A stretch of 64,000 bases of DNA from an uncultured Collinsella sp. (GCA_900539735.1 UQDE01000007.1:1-64000); one strand, 5' to 3'. Counted from the first letter of the stretch, positions 33,557 to 43,671 are shown. The notes: a model not told the origin generated them from the sequence alone. Translations and numbers: made by a program.

Positions 33557-33913
33557 ATGGACAAGCTCAATGCCATGACGGAACAAGTCAGAGATTTTTG
33601 TGATGCGCGCGATTGGCGCAAATATCACACGCCAAAAGAGCTCGCCATCGGCATGGCAACCGAAGCCTCCGAACTGCTGCAGCTTTTCCGCTTTATGAGC
33701 GACGAGCGCATTGCAGAAATGTTCGATAACCCTGATCAGCGCCAAGCCATCGAAGACGAAGTCGCTGACACGCTCCTCTTTCTCCTGCGTTTCGCCGACC
33801 TAAACGGAATCGACCTCCCAAAGGCGCTCTCGTCCAAACTCAAACGCAATGGCGAGCGCTATCCCGTCGACACCAGCTCCAGCGAATATAGAAAGGCGGA
33901 CCACCATGAGTAA
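33557..33913 (+). CDS. MazG-like nucleotide pyrophosphohydrolase
   Basis: A 118-residue all-alpha NTP pyrophosphatase of the MazG/RS21-C6 (dCTPase-like) group. The metal-binding signature is intact: ATEASELLQLF (the E-x-x-E pair, ~33-43) and EDEVADTLLFLLR (E-x-x-D, ~64-76). Such enzymes hydrolyse non-canonical or excess (d)NTPs to the monophosphate. I chose the ATG at 33557, nine bases after GGGGGG, instead of a TTG three codons earlier. Its last 8 bases overlap the start of the GIY-YIG/DUF2075 gene, a strong sign of translational coupling and joint function. Confidence 0.88.
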   Translation: MDKLNAMTEQVRDFCDARDWRKYHTPKELAIGMATEASELLQLFRFMSDERIAEMFDNPDQRQAIEDEVADTLLFLLRFADLNGIDLPKALSSKLKRNGERYPVDTSSSEYRKADHHE

Positions 33914-35648
33914 CGAGTTCGCCCTTCGGCAATACACGCTTCCCCTACCCCAGCCCTTCGAGACAAGCAAATCGCTGCAAGACTTTGGCACGCCAAAGCC
34001 AGGGTCGCACCACGACGAAAGCTGGCCTGTTCTCTACATCCTGACCAACAGCAAAAACAAAACGGCGTACATCGGTCAAACGACCAATTATCGACGCCGC
34101 ATGAAGCAACACGCCGCAAACGATGACAAAGACTTCGACCGGACCCTTCTGATTGACAACCCAACCTTCAATCAATCAGCAACATTTGAGTTTGAGAATC
34201 GACTTATCGAGCTGTTCTGCGCTGACGAAAAATACCAAGTAACCAACGCCAACAATGGCTATGCCCAGTTCGATTATTTTGAGCGACCTCAGTATCGCCA
34301 GAAGTTCAGAGACCTCTGGACGAAGCTTCGCGAAGAGAACTATGCGATCCACCCCATCGAAGAGCTCGAGAACACTGACCTGTTCAAATTCTCGCCCTTT
34401 AAAACGCTCACGCCCGATCAATACGAAACGATTGAGGCGATTTACAGGCGGCTCGAGCAAGAGCATGAAGACATTAAACACGGCGGTCCCAAGAAAGAGC
34501 GCGTAACCGTCGTGAACGGCGCGCCGGGAACAGGCAAAACAATCCTCGCCATCAGTCTCATGTTCAAAATCAAAAATGAGCCGAACCTTTCCGGTCTGCG
34601 GGTCGGCTTCGTGACGCCCATGGAGTCTCTGAGCAAGACGCTCAAAAAACTCACGCACTTCCTCCCCGGGCTAAAGCCCGGCGACATCCTGAGCCCCAGC
34701 GATGTCGCAAAAAACGATCGGTATGACATCTTGCTTGTCGACGAGGCGCACCGACTGGGAAACTACTTGACCGCCGGCGCCGGCATCGGAGCTTTCTACA
34801 ACACATGCGAACGACTCAACTTGCCGCGCACGAGTAACCAGGTGGATTGGATTTTCAAATGCTGCGACAAGGCGTACCTGTTCTATGACCCCAAACAGCA
34901 AGTCCGCGCATCGGGACTCAACCGAGATGGCCTTGAGCAGCGACTCAACCAACTCGAAGAAGCTGGCATCGAGACCGAAGAATTCAACTTGAGTACCCAA
35001 ATGCGTGTGCGTGGCGGCGATGAGTACCTCGATTTCGTCTACGACCTGCTTGATAACAAAGCGTACATGCATGCCGGCATGAAGTTTGATGAGCTCTTTG
35101 CCTCTCAGCCTTACGACTCGCAAGCCGGCGATCCTGACAGTGATATCCCCAGGTACCAGTTTGGCATAGTCGACCGGTTTGAAGATTTCTGCTCCCTACA
35201 GCAGGCCAAAGAAAAAGAAGTTGGGCTGTCCCGTATGACAGCCGGTTTTGCTTGGAAATGGGAAAGCAAGAGCAATAAAGATGCGTTCGATATCGTCATC
35301 GAGGGCATTCCCAAACGCTGGAACTCGACCCAGAAGGATTGGGTTAACTCCGCCAACGCCGTCAACGAAGTCGGATGCATTCATACGGTACAAGGCTACG
35401 ATCTCAACTACGGATTCGTAATTCTGGGTCCCGACATTTACTACGATTCGAACAAAGATGCAGTCTACGTTAACAGAGCGAACTTCAAAGATGCCGTTGC
35501 CAAGAAAAAGGCAAGCGACGATGATTTGCAAAAGATTATCGTCAACGCCTACTACGTCCTCATGACGCGCGGCATGCTAGGAACGTATCTCTATGTGTGC
35601 GACCCCGCGCTCAAAGAGCACCTTTCACGGTATATCCCGGTGGTATAG
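33906..35648 (+). CDS. GIY-YIG nuclease fused to DUF2075 helicase-like ATPase
   Basis: A 580-residue fusion. Residues ~42-130 are a GIY-YIG endonuclease domain (VLYILTNSK...AYIGQT, then NYRRRMKQH and a later FEFENRLIE with the metal-binding Glu). From ~190 it is a DUF2075 SF1-like ATPase: Walker A NGAPGTGKT (~203), Walker B LLVDEAHRL (~277), STQMRVRGG, IHTVQGYDLNYGFVILG and the family-typical YYVLMTRGMLGTYLYVCD near the end. The start overlaps the MazG-like stop (ATGAGTAA). Codon use is visibly less GC-rich than in serC downstream. Nuclease plus helicase plus nucleotide hydrolase suggests an anti-phage module, but that is inference. Confidence 0.9.
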   Translation: MSNEFALRQYTLPLPQPFETSKSLQDFGTPKPGSHHDESWPVLYILTNSKNKTAYIGQTTNYRRRMKQHAANDDKDFDRTLLIDNPTFNQSATFEFENRLIELFCADEKYQVTNANNGYAQFDYFERPQYRQKFRDLWTKLREENYAIHPIEELENTDLFKFSPFKTLTPDQYETIEAIYRRLEQEHEDIKHGGPKKERVTVVNGAPGTGKTILAISLMFKIKNEPNLSGLRVGFVTPMESLSKTLKKLTHFLPGLKPGDILSPSDVAKNDRYDILLVDEAHRLGNYLTAGAGIGAFYNTCERLNLPRTSNQVDWIFKCCDKAYLFYDPKQQVRASGLNRDGLEQRLNQLEEAGIETEEFNLSTQMRVRGGDEYLDFVYDLLDNKAYMHAGMKFDELFASQPYDSQAGDPDSDIPRYQFGIVDRFEDFCSLQQAKEKEVGLSRMTAGFAWKWESKSNKDAFDIVIEGIPKRWNSTQKDWVNSANAVNEVGCIHTVQGYDLNYGFVILGPDIYYDSNKDAVYVNRANFKDAVAKKKASDDDLQKIIVNAYYVLMTRGMLGTYLYVCDPALKEHLSRYIPVV

Positions 35649-35790
35649 ACCTAGCGACCGCGCTCCCCCATGTAACCATCCTGTAAATCATAGCGGCGCA
35701 GTCGAGTTTTACCGTGATTCGGTCGCGCCTGGCGCTCCACTGTGCTAAAGTATCCCGAACGTTCAAACGACTACGAGGGGGAACTAGAAG

Positions 35791-36915
<1,125 letters not shown>

Positions 36916-36984
36916 CCCGCAACACGCGGGCCGACCAGCCACTTCAAACCACTTGTTTTAGACAAACCTGCTAAGGAGTTTTCC

Positions 36985-38148
36985 ATGCGCAAGATTAAAA
37001 CCATCGATGACATTACCAAGGACGGCAAAGTCGAGTTTGGCGAGGGCTACGAATTTGTGAGCACCGCCGAAGAGGCCGACGCGATCCTGATGCGCTCGAC
37101 CGACCTGCACGGCTACGAGCTGCCCGAGGGCATCCGCGCCATCGCCCGCTGCGGTGCCGGCGTCAACAACATCCCCGTCGAGGAATACGCCAAGAAGGGC
37201 GTCGTCGTCTTTAACTCCCCCGGTGCCAACAGCAACGCCGTCAAGGAGCTCGTCCTAGGCATGCTGGTGCTCTCGAGCCGCGGCGTGGTGCAATCGATGA
37301 ACTGGGTGCGCGACAACGCCGACGACCCCGAGATTCAGGTCGATGCCGAGAAGGCCAAGAAGGCCTTTGTGGGCCGCGAGCTCAAGGGCAAGCGCATCGG
37401 CGTCATCGGCCTGGGCAACGTGGGCTCCAAGGTCGCCAACGCCTGCGTCGACCTGGGCATGGACGTTTACGGCTACGACCCGTTCATTTCCGTCGAGCAC
37501 GCGTGGGTGCTGAGCCGCGAGGTGCAGCGCGTGGGCACGCTCGAGGATCTCTGCCGCGGCTGCGACTACCTCACCGTGCACGTGCCCAGCAAGGCCGACA
37601 CCATCGGCATGATCAGCACCGAGCAGATTAACCTGCTGGCACCGGACGCCGTGCTCATCAACTACGCGCGCGAAACCATCATTGACGAGGACGCCGTCGA
37701 CGCCGCCCTGCGCGAGGGCAAGCTCAGCTGGTTTAGCTGCGACTTCGCCACGCCCAAGACGGTCAAGATGCCCAATACGTTTATCACCACGCACTCGGGC
37801 GCCGGCACCGGCGAGGCCGAGGCCAACTGCGCCGACATGGCCATCAGCGAGCTCAAGGATTACCTGGAGAACGGCAACATCGCACACAGCGTCAACTACC
37901 CCGCCTGCAGCATGGGCAAGGCGCGCGCTGCAAGCCGCATTGCCTGCCTGCATGCCAACGTGCCCAACATGATCGGCCAGATCACGGCCATCCTGGCCAA
38001 GGACAACGCCAACGTGCAGCGTATGACCAACGAGTCCGCCGGCGAGAACGCCTACACCATGTTCGACACCGACGAACACCTAGACAGCAGCACCATCGAG
38101 GCGCTCAAGCAGATTCCGTCGATGTATCGCGTGCGCGTGATCAAGTAG
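36985..38148 (+). CDS. serA: D-3-phosphoglycerate dehydrogenase
   Basis: First enzyme of serine synthesis, oxidising 3-phosphoglycerate with NAD+. The 387 residues show the short-type fold: substrate domain, NAD-binding domain with KRIGVIGLGNVGSKVA (~135-150), the catalytic Arg in INYARETIID, a Glu and the His of TTHSGAGTGEAE, where the usual HIGAST motif is altered to HSGAGT, and a C-terminal ACT-like regulatory domain (NVPNMIGQITAILAKDNANV) for serine feedback. AAGGAGTTTTCC precedes the ATG. Operon with serC; a strong terminator follows. Confidence 0.96.
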   Translation: MRKIKTIDDITKDGKVEFGEGYEFVSTAEEADAILMRSTDLHGYELPEGIRAIARCGAGVNNIPVEEYAKKGVVVFNSPGANSNAVKELVLGMLVLSSRGVVQSMNWVRDNADDPEIQVDAEKAKKAFVGRELKGKRIGVIGLGNVGSKVANACVDLGMDVYGYDPFISVEHAWVLSREVQRVGTLEDLCRGCDYLTVHVPSKADTIGMISTEQINLLAPDAVLINYARETIIDEDAVDAALREGKLSWFSCDFATPKTVKMPNTFITTHSGAGTGEAEANCADMAISELKDYLENGNIAHSVNYPACSMGKARAASRIACLHANVPNMIGQITAILAKDNANVQRMTNESAGENAYTMFDTDEHLDSSTIEALKQIPSMYRVRVIK

Positions 38149-38210
38149 CGCCGACTGACCTGACGGGCAGCTCCCCATGTGGCCTGCCCGTCACTGACAT
38201 TGAATGCCCG

Positions 38211-38247
38211 CGGGGGTGCCTTTCGCACGAGAGGCGCCCCCGTTTTT
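38211..38247 (+). terminator. Rho-independent terminator of serCA
   Basis: CGGGGGTGCCT/AGGCGCCCCCG stem with one G-U pair and a following TTTTT. A second, weaker hairpin (GACGGGCAG/CTGCCCGTC, 38162-38192) precedes it. Confidence 0.9.
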
Positions 38248-38325
38248 GTGAGCGCTCCATTAAATGCACCGAGCCGCTTCTTGGCATACAATCTGTATGT
38301 TGACCTAACTATCTGTGAGGTGCCT

Positions 38326-39546
38326 ATGGTTGATACAGATTTTGCCTGGTGGCTTACGCAAGGGCTCGTGCGGATCGACAGTTCCGACCCAGGTGCGTAT
38401 GAGGGCGAGATTGAACGCTATATCAAAGCGTTGGTTGAGGAACGGTTGGCGCAGCTGAGCCATCCGGTACTCGATGCCGTGCAGGTTGAGGAACTCGAGG
38501 TGCTGCCCGGGCGCCGCAACCTTATGGTCACCGTGCCGGGACTGAGCGACGAGCCACGGCTCGTCTATATCTGCCATATGGATACCGTTACACTGGGCGA
38601 TGGCTGGGACGCGGACATTCCGCCGCTCGGAGCGATCGTGCGCAACGATAAACTCTATGGCCGCGGTGCCTGCGATATGAAGGGTGGCCTGGCCTGCGCC
38701 ATTGCCGCACTGGTCCATACGCTCGAGCGCGTGGCGGCAGAAGGCAAGCTGCCCCGCCGTGGCTTCTCACTCATTTGCTCGGTCGACGAGGAGGACTTTA
38801 TGCGCGGCTCAGAGGCCACGATCGATGCTGGCTGGGTCGGCTCGCGTGAATGGGTGCTGGACACCGAGCCCACCGACGGACAGATCCAGGTGGCGCACAA
38901 GGGGCGTACGTGGTTCGAGATTGAAATGACTGGCGTGACGGCGCATGCGAGCCAGCCCTGGAAGGGCGCGGATGCCGTCGCTGCCGTGGCCGAGGTCGTG
39001 TGTTCGCTCCGTCGCGCGTTTGTGGCGCTGCCCGCGCACGATGAGCTGGGGCCTTCGACCATCACGTTCGGCCAAATCGAGGGCGGATATCGCCCCTACG
39101 TCGTACCCGACCGCGCCAAAGTCTGGGTCGACATGCGCCTGACCCCGCCGACCGATACGGCCGCCGTAACGCGCATGGTAGAGCAGGCCATCGCCGTCGC
39201 CGAAGCCGCCATTCCCGGTTGCCACGGCAGCTACGTCGTGACGGGCGACCGCCCCGCCATCGAGCGCGACCCAAACTCTCCCCTTCTAGCAGCGCTCAAG
39301 CGTGCCGCCGATGACGTGACGGACGCGGACACGACCGTTGGCTTCTTTACCGGCTACACCGACACCGCCGTCATTGCCGGCAAGACAGGTAACCGCAATT
39401 GCATGAGCTACGGTCCCGGGTCGCTCGCGCTCGCGCACAAGCCCAACGAATATGTGCCCCACGCCGATATCGTTCGTTGTCAGCAGGTGCTAATCGCGCT
39501 CGCCGATAACGTGCTCTGGGACGCGAGCGGCCAAGTTGGGGCATAA
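38326..39546 (+). CDS. M20-family peptidase/deacylase (ArgE/DapE type)
   Basis: A 406-residue zinc hydrolase of the M20 family, acting on N-acyl amino acids or dipeptides. The metal site is recognisable: ICHMDTV (~83-89), GRGACDMKGG (~110-119) with the bridging Asp, SVDEEDF (~148) with the catalytic Glu pair, and the late His region NEYVPHADI. The dimerisation domain carries GVTAHASQPWKGADA. The ATG at 38326 has GTGAGGTGCCT ahead; the open frame runs 49 codons further up without similarity. It resembles the YgeY-like branch, but the substrate is unknown. Confidence 0.88.
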   Translation: MVDTDFAWWLTQGLVRIDSSDPGAYEGEIERYIKALVEERLAQLSHPVLDAVQVEELEVLPGRRNLMVTVPGLSDEPRLVYICHMDTVTLGDGWDADIPPLGAIVRNDKLYGRGACDMKGGLACAIAALVHTLERVAAEGKLPRRGFSLICSVDEEDFMRGSEATIDAGWVGSREWVLDTEPTDGQIQVAHKGRTWFEIEMTGVTAHASQPWKGADAVAAVAEVVCSLRRAFVALPAHDELGPSTITFGQIEGGYRPYVVPDRAKVWVDMRLTPPTDTAAVTRMVEQAIAVAEAAIPGCHGSYVVTGDRPAIERDPNSPLLAALKRAADDVTDADTTVGFFTGYTDTAVIAGKTGNRNCMSYGPGSLALAHKPNEYVPHADIVRCQQVLIALADNVLWDASGQVGA

Positions 39547-39585
39547 TAAGCCGCGAACAAACCGACTCGCGCGTTAGGACCGCCC

Positions 39586-40269
39586 ATGAAAGCACTTCCG
39601 TTTCCCTGCATCCGCCCGGCTCAGGACCGCGTGCTCGAGGCGCTGCCTGCAATGGGCAGCATCCTAAGCGGCAACGATGCCCTGCGCGGAGCCATTGCCG
39701 ATGGTCTGATGCTCAAGGACCCGGGTGCGGCGTATTACGTGTACGAATGCTCGGGCGAGCCGGGACGTGTGACGGGTGTCGTGGCGATCTGCCCGACGAG
39801 TGTACTTGCGGGCGGCAAGGGCGATGCCAGCGCCGACGTGGCCGCCGCCGCGCGCGCGATCGCCGAACTCAAAGTTCAGCCGCGCCCCGTGTCGCTCGCC
39901 TACGAGGCGTCGCCCGTCATGGACTTCATCCTGGGCGCTGCCAAAGAGGGCGCCTCGCTCTACGCCGTCACCGACCCCGCGGGCATTACGCACCGCGTGT
40001 GGGAGGTCAAGCGCGAGGACGCTGTTGCCGCCATCCGTGCCATGCTCGACCAAGTACCAGAGCCGGCACTGGCCGACGACCCCGCCTACGCTGCCGCGCT
40101 GGCCGGGGCGTCGCAGCTGCTGGCCGATGAGGCCCGTGCCGCCGGAACGTACACCGGCAAGGAGCCGTTCAACTTTGCCGTAGCTGCGCTCTTCCCCGCC
40201 GCGCAGGTCAGCGGCGGCGCGCCGCAGGTTCCGACGGGTCTGCTCACGCACCAAGTCGCGCGGTTCTAG
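39586..40269 (+). CDS. DUF1015-like protein, shortened
   Basis: A 227-residue protein resembling DUF1015, a family of unknown function often found beside serC/serA in anaerobic Gram-positives. The N-terminus (LPFPCIRPAQDRVLEALPA), the AAYYVYECS segment and the later DPAGITHRVWEVK and PFNFAVAALFPA pieces follow the family's order. Typical members are about 400 residues, so roughly half is missing here, without an obvious stop or frameshift. The M20 peptidase gene separates it from serA. I am confident it is a gene, less so of the family. Confidence 0.65.
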   Translation: MKALPFPCIRPAQDRVLEALPAMGSILSGNDALRGAIADGLMLKDPGAAYYVYECSGEPGRVTGVVAICPTSVLAGGKGDASADVAAAARAIAELKVQPRPVSLAYEASPVMDFILGAAKEGASLYAVTDPAGITHRVWEVKREDAVAAIRAMLDQVPEPALADDPAYAAALAGASQLLADEARAAGTYTGKEPFNFAVAALFPAAQVSGGAPQVPTGLLTHQVARF

Positions 40270-40314
40270 CAAGACCAGACCGTCCAGCACAAAAATCGGC
40301 AGCTCAACAAACAG

Positions 40315-40355
40315 GGGGCGGAGATGCAGCAGGTACATGCATCTCCGCCCCTTTT
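40315..40355 (+). terminator. Rho-independent terminator of the DUF1015-like gene
   Basis: GGGGCGGAGATGCA 40315-40328 pairs perfectly with TGCATCTCCGCCCC 40338-40351, followed by TTTT. It also faces the end of the histidine phosphatase gene. Confidence 0.92.
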
Positions 40356-40398
40356 GCGTCGAGAAGTTATGCCGGCGACCCGTGCCGCCACGCTCACG

Positions 40399-41034
40399 TT
40401 ATCCCCGCTGCGGGCCTGCTGCCGCCACGAGCGGTTCAAGCCCCAGCTCGCGTGCGTAATCCTCCTGCGTAAAAATCTCAATCAGCTCAAACGTGTCGGA
40501 TTCGTCGTCAAACGCAAAGTGCAGCACCGCGCAGTTGCCCGGCACGCGATCGCGTTCGTCGGCCGCCGCACCCTTCACGTGATCCATAAACTCCTTGATG
40601 GCCGAGCCATGGCTTACCGCGAGCACGCACGTATGGTCCGGACGCTGCATAAGCTCGATCAGCGTCGCCACCATGCGCTCGCGCACTTGCATCTGGCCCT
40701 CGCCGCCAAACTGGCAATAGAAGTCGCGCCACGGGCGCTCGGGCATAAGCATCACGCGCTCGGCCTCAAAGTCGCCAAAGAACCACTCGCGCAGACCGTC
40801 CAAGCGCTCGTACGCCAAGCCCGGCCACAAGTTGGCGATAGTCTGCTCGGTGCGATGAAGCGTGGAGGTGTAGGCATGATCGGGCTCAATGCCACGCGCA
40901 CGTAAAAACATGCCGGCGCGCGCCGCCTGGTCGCAACCCAACTGCGTAAGCGGCGAGTCACTCCACCCCTGAATGATACGCTTAAGGTTGAATATCGTCT
41001 GTCCATGACGGACCAGATACAGATCTTTATTCAT
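40399..41034 (-). CDS. Histidine phosphatase family protein (copy 1)
   Basis: A 211-residue phosphoglycerate-mutase-like phosphatase. The phosphohistidine motif LVRHGQTIFN (residues 6-15), the second arginine in TSTLHRTEQT, the Glu of GLREWFFGDFE and the second catalytic His in VLAVSHGSA are all present. The ATG at 41034 follows AAAGGACCCCT. It starts 17 bases after the stop of a second, related gene, so the two are a tandem duplication in one operon. Broad substrate range is usual for the family; a cofactor-dependent mutase role is less likely. Confidence 0.88.
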   Translation of the reverse strand: MNKDLYLVRHGQTIFNLKRIIQGWSDSPLTQLGCDQAARAGMFLRARGIEPDHAYTSTLHRTEQTIANLWPGLAYERLDGLREWFFGDFEAERVMLMPERPWRDFYCQFGGEGQMQVRERMVATLIELMQRPDHTCVLAVSHGSAIKEFMDHVKGAAADERDRVPGNCAVLHFAFDDESDTFELIEIFTQEDYARELGLEPLVAAAGPQRG

Positions 41035-41051
41035 AGGGGTCCTTTCGTTCG

Positions 41052-41594
41052 TTACCAATCAAGGAGCGAAAACGCACCGTCGCAATAGCCAAAATGAAGC
41101 ACGGCACCGTTGTCGGGTAGCTCTCCCCTGCCAGTCACATACTCAAGAAACTCCTGGCAGGAAGAGCCGTGGGAGACTGCCAGCACACAGTCGTGCTGCG
41201 GCCTGGCCATGATGTGGGACAGCGCCGCGACCATGCGCGACTGGAGCTCGCCTTCAGACTCGCCACCAAAGGCCACCGGATAATCACCCCAGGGCTGCGG
41301 CGGCATCTCGCGATTTGATGTACCCTCCAGCGAGCCCAAATGCCACTCGCGCAGGTCATCGACCAGCTCTATCGAGCGGCCCTCACCAGCAATTAGCTCA
41401 GCCGTATGCCGCGCCCGGCCCAACGGCGAGGAATACACACGGTCAAAGGTCACGCCACGCGCCTCAAACGCCGCGCGCGTCGCCAGCGCCTGCTCGCGCC
41501 CGCGCGCCGTAAGCGGCGAATCGTGCCCACCCTGCAAAATGTTCTGCACATTGAGCTCAGTCTGCCCATGCCGCACCAAATACAAATCTGCCAC
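41052..41594 (-). CDS. Histidine phosphatase family protein (copy 2)
   Basis: A 180-residue paralogue of the downstream gene, with LVRHGQTELN (residues 5-14), SSPLGRARHTAEL, DLREWHLGSLEG and VLAVSHGSSCQEF. Both proteins share the D-S-P-L-T pattern (GGHDSPLTARG here, GWSDSPLTQLG in the neighbour) and the FGGE segment, supporting duplication followed by divergence. It is the first gene of the pair. Palindrome A copy 7 lies just upstream. Confidence 0.88.
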   Translation of the reverse strand: MADLYLVRHGQTELNVQNILQGGHDSPLTARGREQALATRAAFEARGVTFDRVYSSPLGRARHTAELIAGEGRSIELVDDLREWHLGSLEGTSNREMPPQPWGDYPVAFGGESEGELQSRMVAALSHIMARPQHDCVLAVSHGSSCQEFLEYVTGRGELPDNGAVLHFGYCDGAFSLLDW

Positions 41595-41608
41595 ACGTCC
41601 TCCCCTCG

Positions 41609-41646
41609 CACCACCGCAAAGGGGACAGGTACCTTTGTGGTGGTTT
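41609..41646. repeat. Palindromic repeat A, copy 7 (terminator-like)
   Basis: CCACCGCAAAGG and CCTTTGTGGTGG around GGACAGGTA with one mismatch in the stem, 31 bases behind the nitroreductase stop. Confidence 0.82.
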
Positions 41647-41676
41647 ACCGCCGGATCACACCGCGGTGACGCTCAG

Positions 41677-42348
41677 CTACACCAGTACGTCGGCAAGCGG
41701 GCGCTTGGGTACGTGGTGCACCTGCGCCTCGTCGCGCCAGTAATTAATTGAGCCGTCGGGGTTGGAATCGATCGCATCGATCACCTGCGTCTCGGCCGGA
41801 ACGCCAAACGCCATGATCAGCTTGAGCTCATACTTGTCGCTATCGAGCCCCATGGCATCGATCGCGTGGGGCGTAAAGGCCTTGAACATGCAGGCAGCCA
41901 CCTCGGGCGTGGCGCTGCGGGCGGCGAGCATCATCGTCTGCGCGGCAATGCCCGTGTCGACCTCGGTAATGGGAGCGGCAGGCTTGCCCGGAACGGCGCG
42001 CTCGGCCAGAATCGCGATGTAGCCGGTCGGGCGCTCGCCCTCGGCAGGACCCGGCCAATCCTTAAGCGCGCCGGCCCATGCAAGCTCGTCAAACACGCGC
42101 GCGCAGTCCTCGGCACCGCTCACCACATGAAAACGAAGACGCTGAGCATTGGCGCCGCAGGGAGCCAGGTGCGCCAGTTCCGCCAGCTCGAGCAAAAACT
42201 CGCGCGGCACGCGCATGGACTCGTCAAAACGGCGGCATGTACGGGCACGACGGACCAGCGCATCAAACGCGTCCAAGCCGAGCTTTTCGCAGCCTTGCTT
42301 TGCCATCGATTCGACACTCAACGGTGCCTCGGGAACTGCTTCGTTCAT
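41677..42348 (-). CDS. Nitroreductase-family flavoprotein
   Basis: A 223-residue FMN-dependent oxidoreductase of the nitroreductase superfamily. The FMN-binding RARTCRRFDESMRVP (~34-48), LAHLAPCGANAQRLRF (the classic P-S-x-x-N-x-Q region, here CGANAQ), and the GIAAQTMMLAARS helix near residue 130 are visible. The ATG at 42348 follows GGGGGTCCCT; the upstream open frame has no similarity. Substrates of such reductases (nitro compounds, quinones, flavins) cannot be assigned. Monocistronic. Confidence 0.85.
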   Translation of the reverse strand: MNEAVPEAPLSVESMAKQGCEKLGLDAFDALVRRARTCRRFDESMRVPREFLLELAELAHLAPCGANAQRLRFHVVSGAEDCARVFDELAWAGALKDWPGPAEGERPTGYIAILAERAVPGKPAAPITEVDTGIAAQTMMLAARSATPEVAACMFKAFTPHAIDAMGLDSDKYELKLIMAFGVPAETQVIDAIDSNPDGSINYWRDEAQVHHVPKRPLADVLV

Positions 42349-42583
42349 AGGGACCCCCAATACAAGCCAATTGTCCTTAGGAAAATCTAACCTAAAACGT
42401 AGGCAATAACGAACAGGGCTGCAATGTTCTACACCTGTTGAATAGAAAATTGCGACGTGGGGAACAACGGAAACAATTCGGGACCTTTGGGTTACGTTTC
42501 GCCCTCCCCGACCCATACGCCAGCGCCTTTAGGCGATACTGGTTGTAACGATCAAGGCTTACGCCGCACGGAAAGGAGACATT

Positions 42584-43186
42584 ATGGGCATCTTTAAGAA
42601 CGATGACCAAAAATCGAGCCAGTTTGGATTTGACGAGAAAAGCATGGCAGGCAAGGCCGTCAAGGCCGTGCGCTGGATTTACGCCATCACGGGCGTCTTG
42701 GCGCTCATTGCTGGTATCGCGCTGCTTTTTGCACCCGCCAAGTCCCTCGTCTTTTTGACGACTGTCCTGGGTTTTTACTTTGTAATCACTGCTGCCATCA
42801 GGCTGTTCACTGCCATTTTTGAGCCGCTGCTGCCCACCGGCTGGCGCGTGACGAGCATCATCTCCAACCTACTCATTATCTTGGGCGGCGTCATAATCCT
42901 GCGCAACCAGGCCTTCTCGACCGCGACGCTCACCACGATGGTGGTTATCGTAGCCGGCTTTGGCTGGATTGTCGAAGGTGTCATGTCCATTCTGGAGTCC
43001 GAGCTTTCGTCCAACCGCACCCTCGCTATCCTGAGCGGCGCACTCTCCATCATCGCCGGCATGTTCGTGTTTATCTATCCGCTATGGTCGGCCAAGATGC
43101 TCGTCATCTTTAGCGGCGCCGCGCTGCTGGTGTTTGGCGTAACGCTGATCGTTCGCGCTATTCAATTTGGCAAACTGGTGCACTAG
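42584..43186 (+). CDS. DUF308/HdeD-like membrane protein
   Basis: A 200-residue protein with six predicted membrane segments in three DUF308-type pairs (~30-50, 55-78, 88-103, 112-130, 145-165, 170-190), as in HdeD of the E. coli acid-resistance island. The N-terminal 22 residues are charged and cytoplasmic (FKNDDQKSSQFGFDEKSM). GAAAGGAGACATT precedes the ATG. Its stop (43184-43186) is directly followed by the ATG of the YaiI-type gene, so the two are cotranscribed and probably coupled. Function in this organism is unknown. Confidence 0.82.
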   Translation: MGIFKNDDQKSSQFGFDEKSMAGKAVKAVRWIYAITGVLALIAGIALLFAPAKSLVFLTTVLGFYFVITAAIRLFTAIFEPLLPTGWRVTSIISNLLIILGGVIILRNQAFSTATLTTMVVIVAGFGWIVEGVMSILESELSSNRTLAILSGALSIIAGMFVFIYPLWSAKMLVIFSGAALLVFGVTLIVRAIQFGKLVH

Positions 43187-43669
43187 ATGCCGCGAACGCT
43201 CTTTATTGATGCCGACGCCTGCCCGGTCACGCGCGAGTCGATTGACTGCGCGCGGCGGGCGGGCGTCGCCGTTGTTATCGCCGGCAACAGCACGCAAAAC
43301 CTGGAACGGCACATTCGCCGCGACGACCCGCGCGATGCCGAGTACGCGCGACGCGGCTTTTGGGTCACGACGCTCGATGTGAGCGTTGGCGCCGACAGCG
43401 CCGACTTTGCCATTGTCGAACGCCTGCAGGCGGGCGACGTAGTCGTGACGCAGGACATTGGCTTGGCGAGCATGGTGCTCGGGCGCGATGCCGCCGCCAT
43501 CGGCGTGCGCGGGCGCGTCTACGATAAGGCGACCATCGACATGCAACTGTTTATTCGCCACGAGGAAAAGAAGGTACGCCGCGCCGGGGGACGCACTCGC
43601 GGACCGGCGGCATTTACCAGCGAAGACCGGGCCCGCTTTAAGCGCAACCTCACCGAGCTGCTGCGCTAA
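43187..43669 (+). CDS. YaiI/YqxD family protein (DUF188, UPF0178)
   Basis: A 160-residue member of the DUF188 family, a PIN-like fold of unknown function. The N-terminal FIDADACPVTRES with its acidic cluster, the VVTQDIGLASMVL motif (~90) and the C-terminal GPAAFTSEDRARFKRNL are family features. Length is typical. There is no spacer between it and the DUF308 gene. A hairpin terminator begins 3 bases behind the stop. A nuclease-like role has been suggested for the fold but is not established. Confidence 0.9.
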   Translation: MPRTLFIDADACPVTRESIDCARRAGVAVVIAGNSTQNLERHIRRDDPRDAEYARRGFWVTTLDVSVGADSADFAIVERLQAGDVVVTQDIGLASMVLGRDAAAIGVRGRVYDKATIDMQLFIRHEEKKVRRAGGRTRGPAAFTSEDRARFKRNLTELLR

Positions 43670-43671
43670 CC

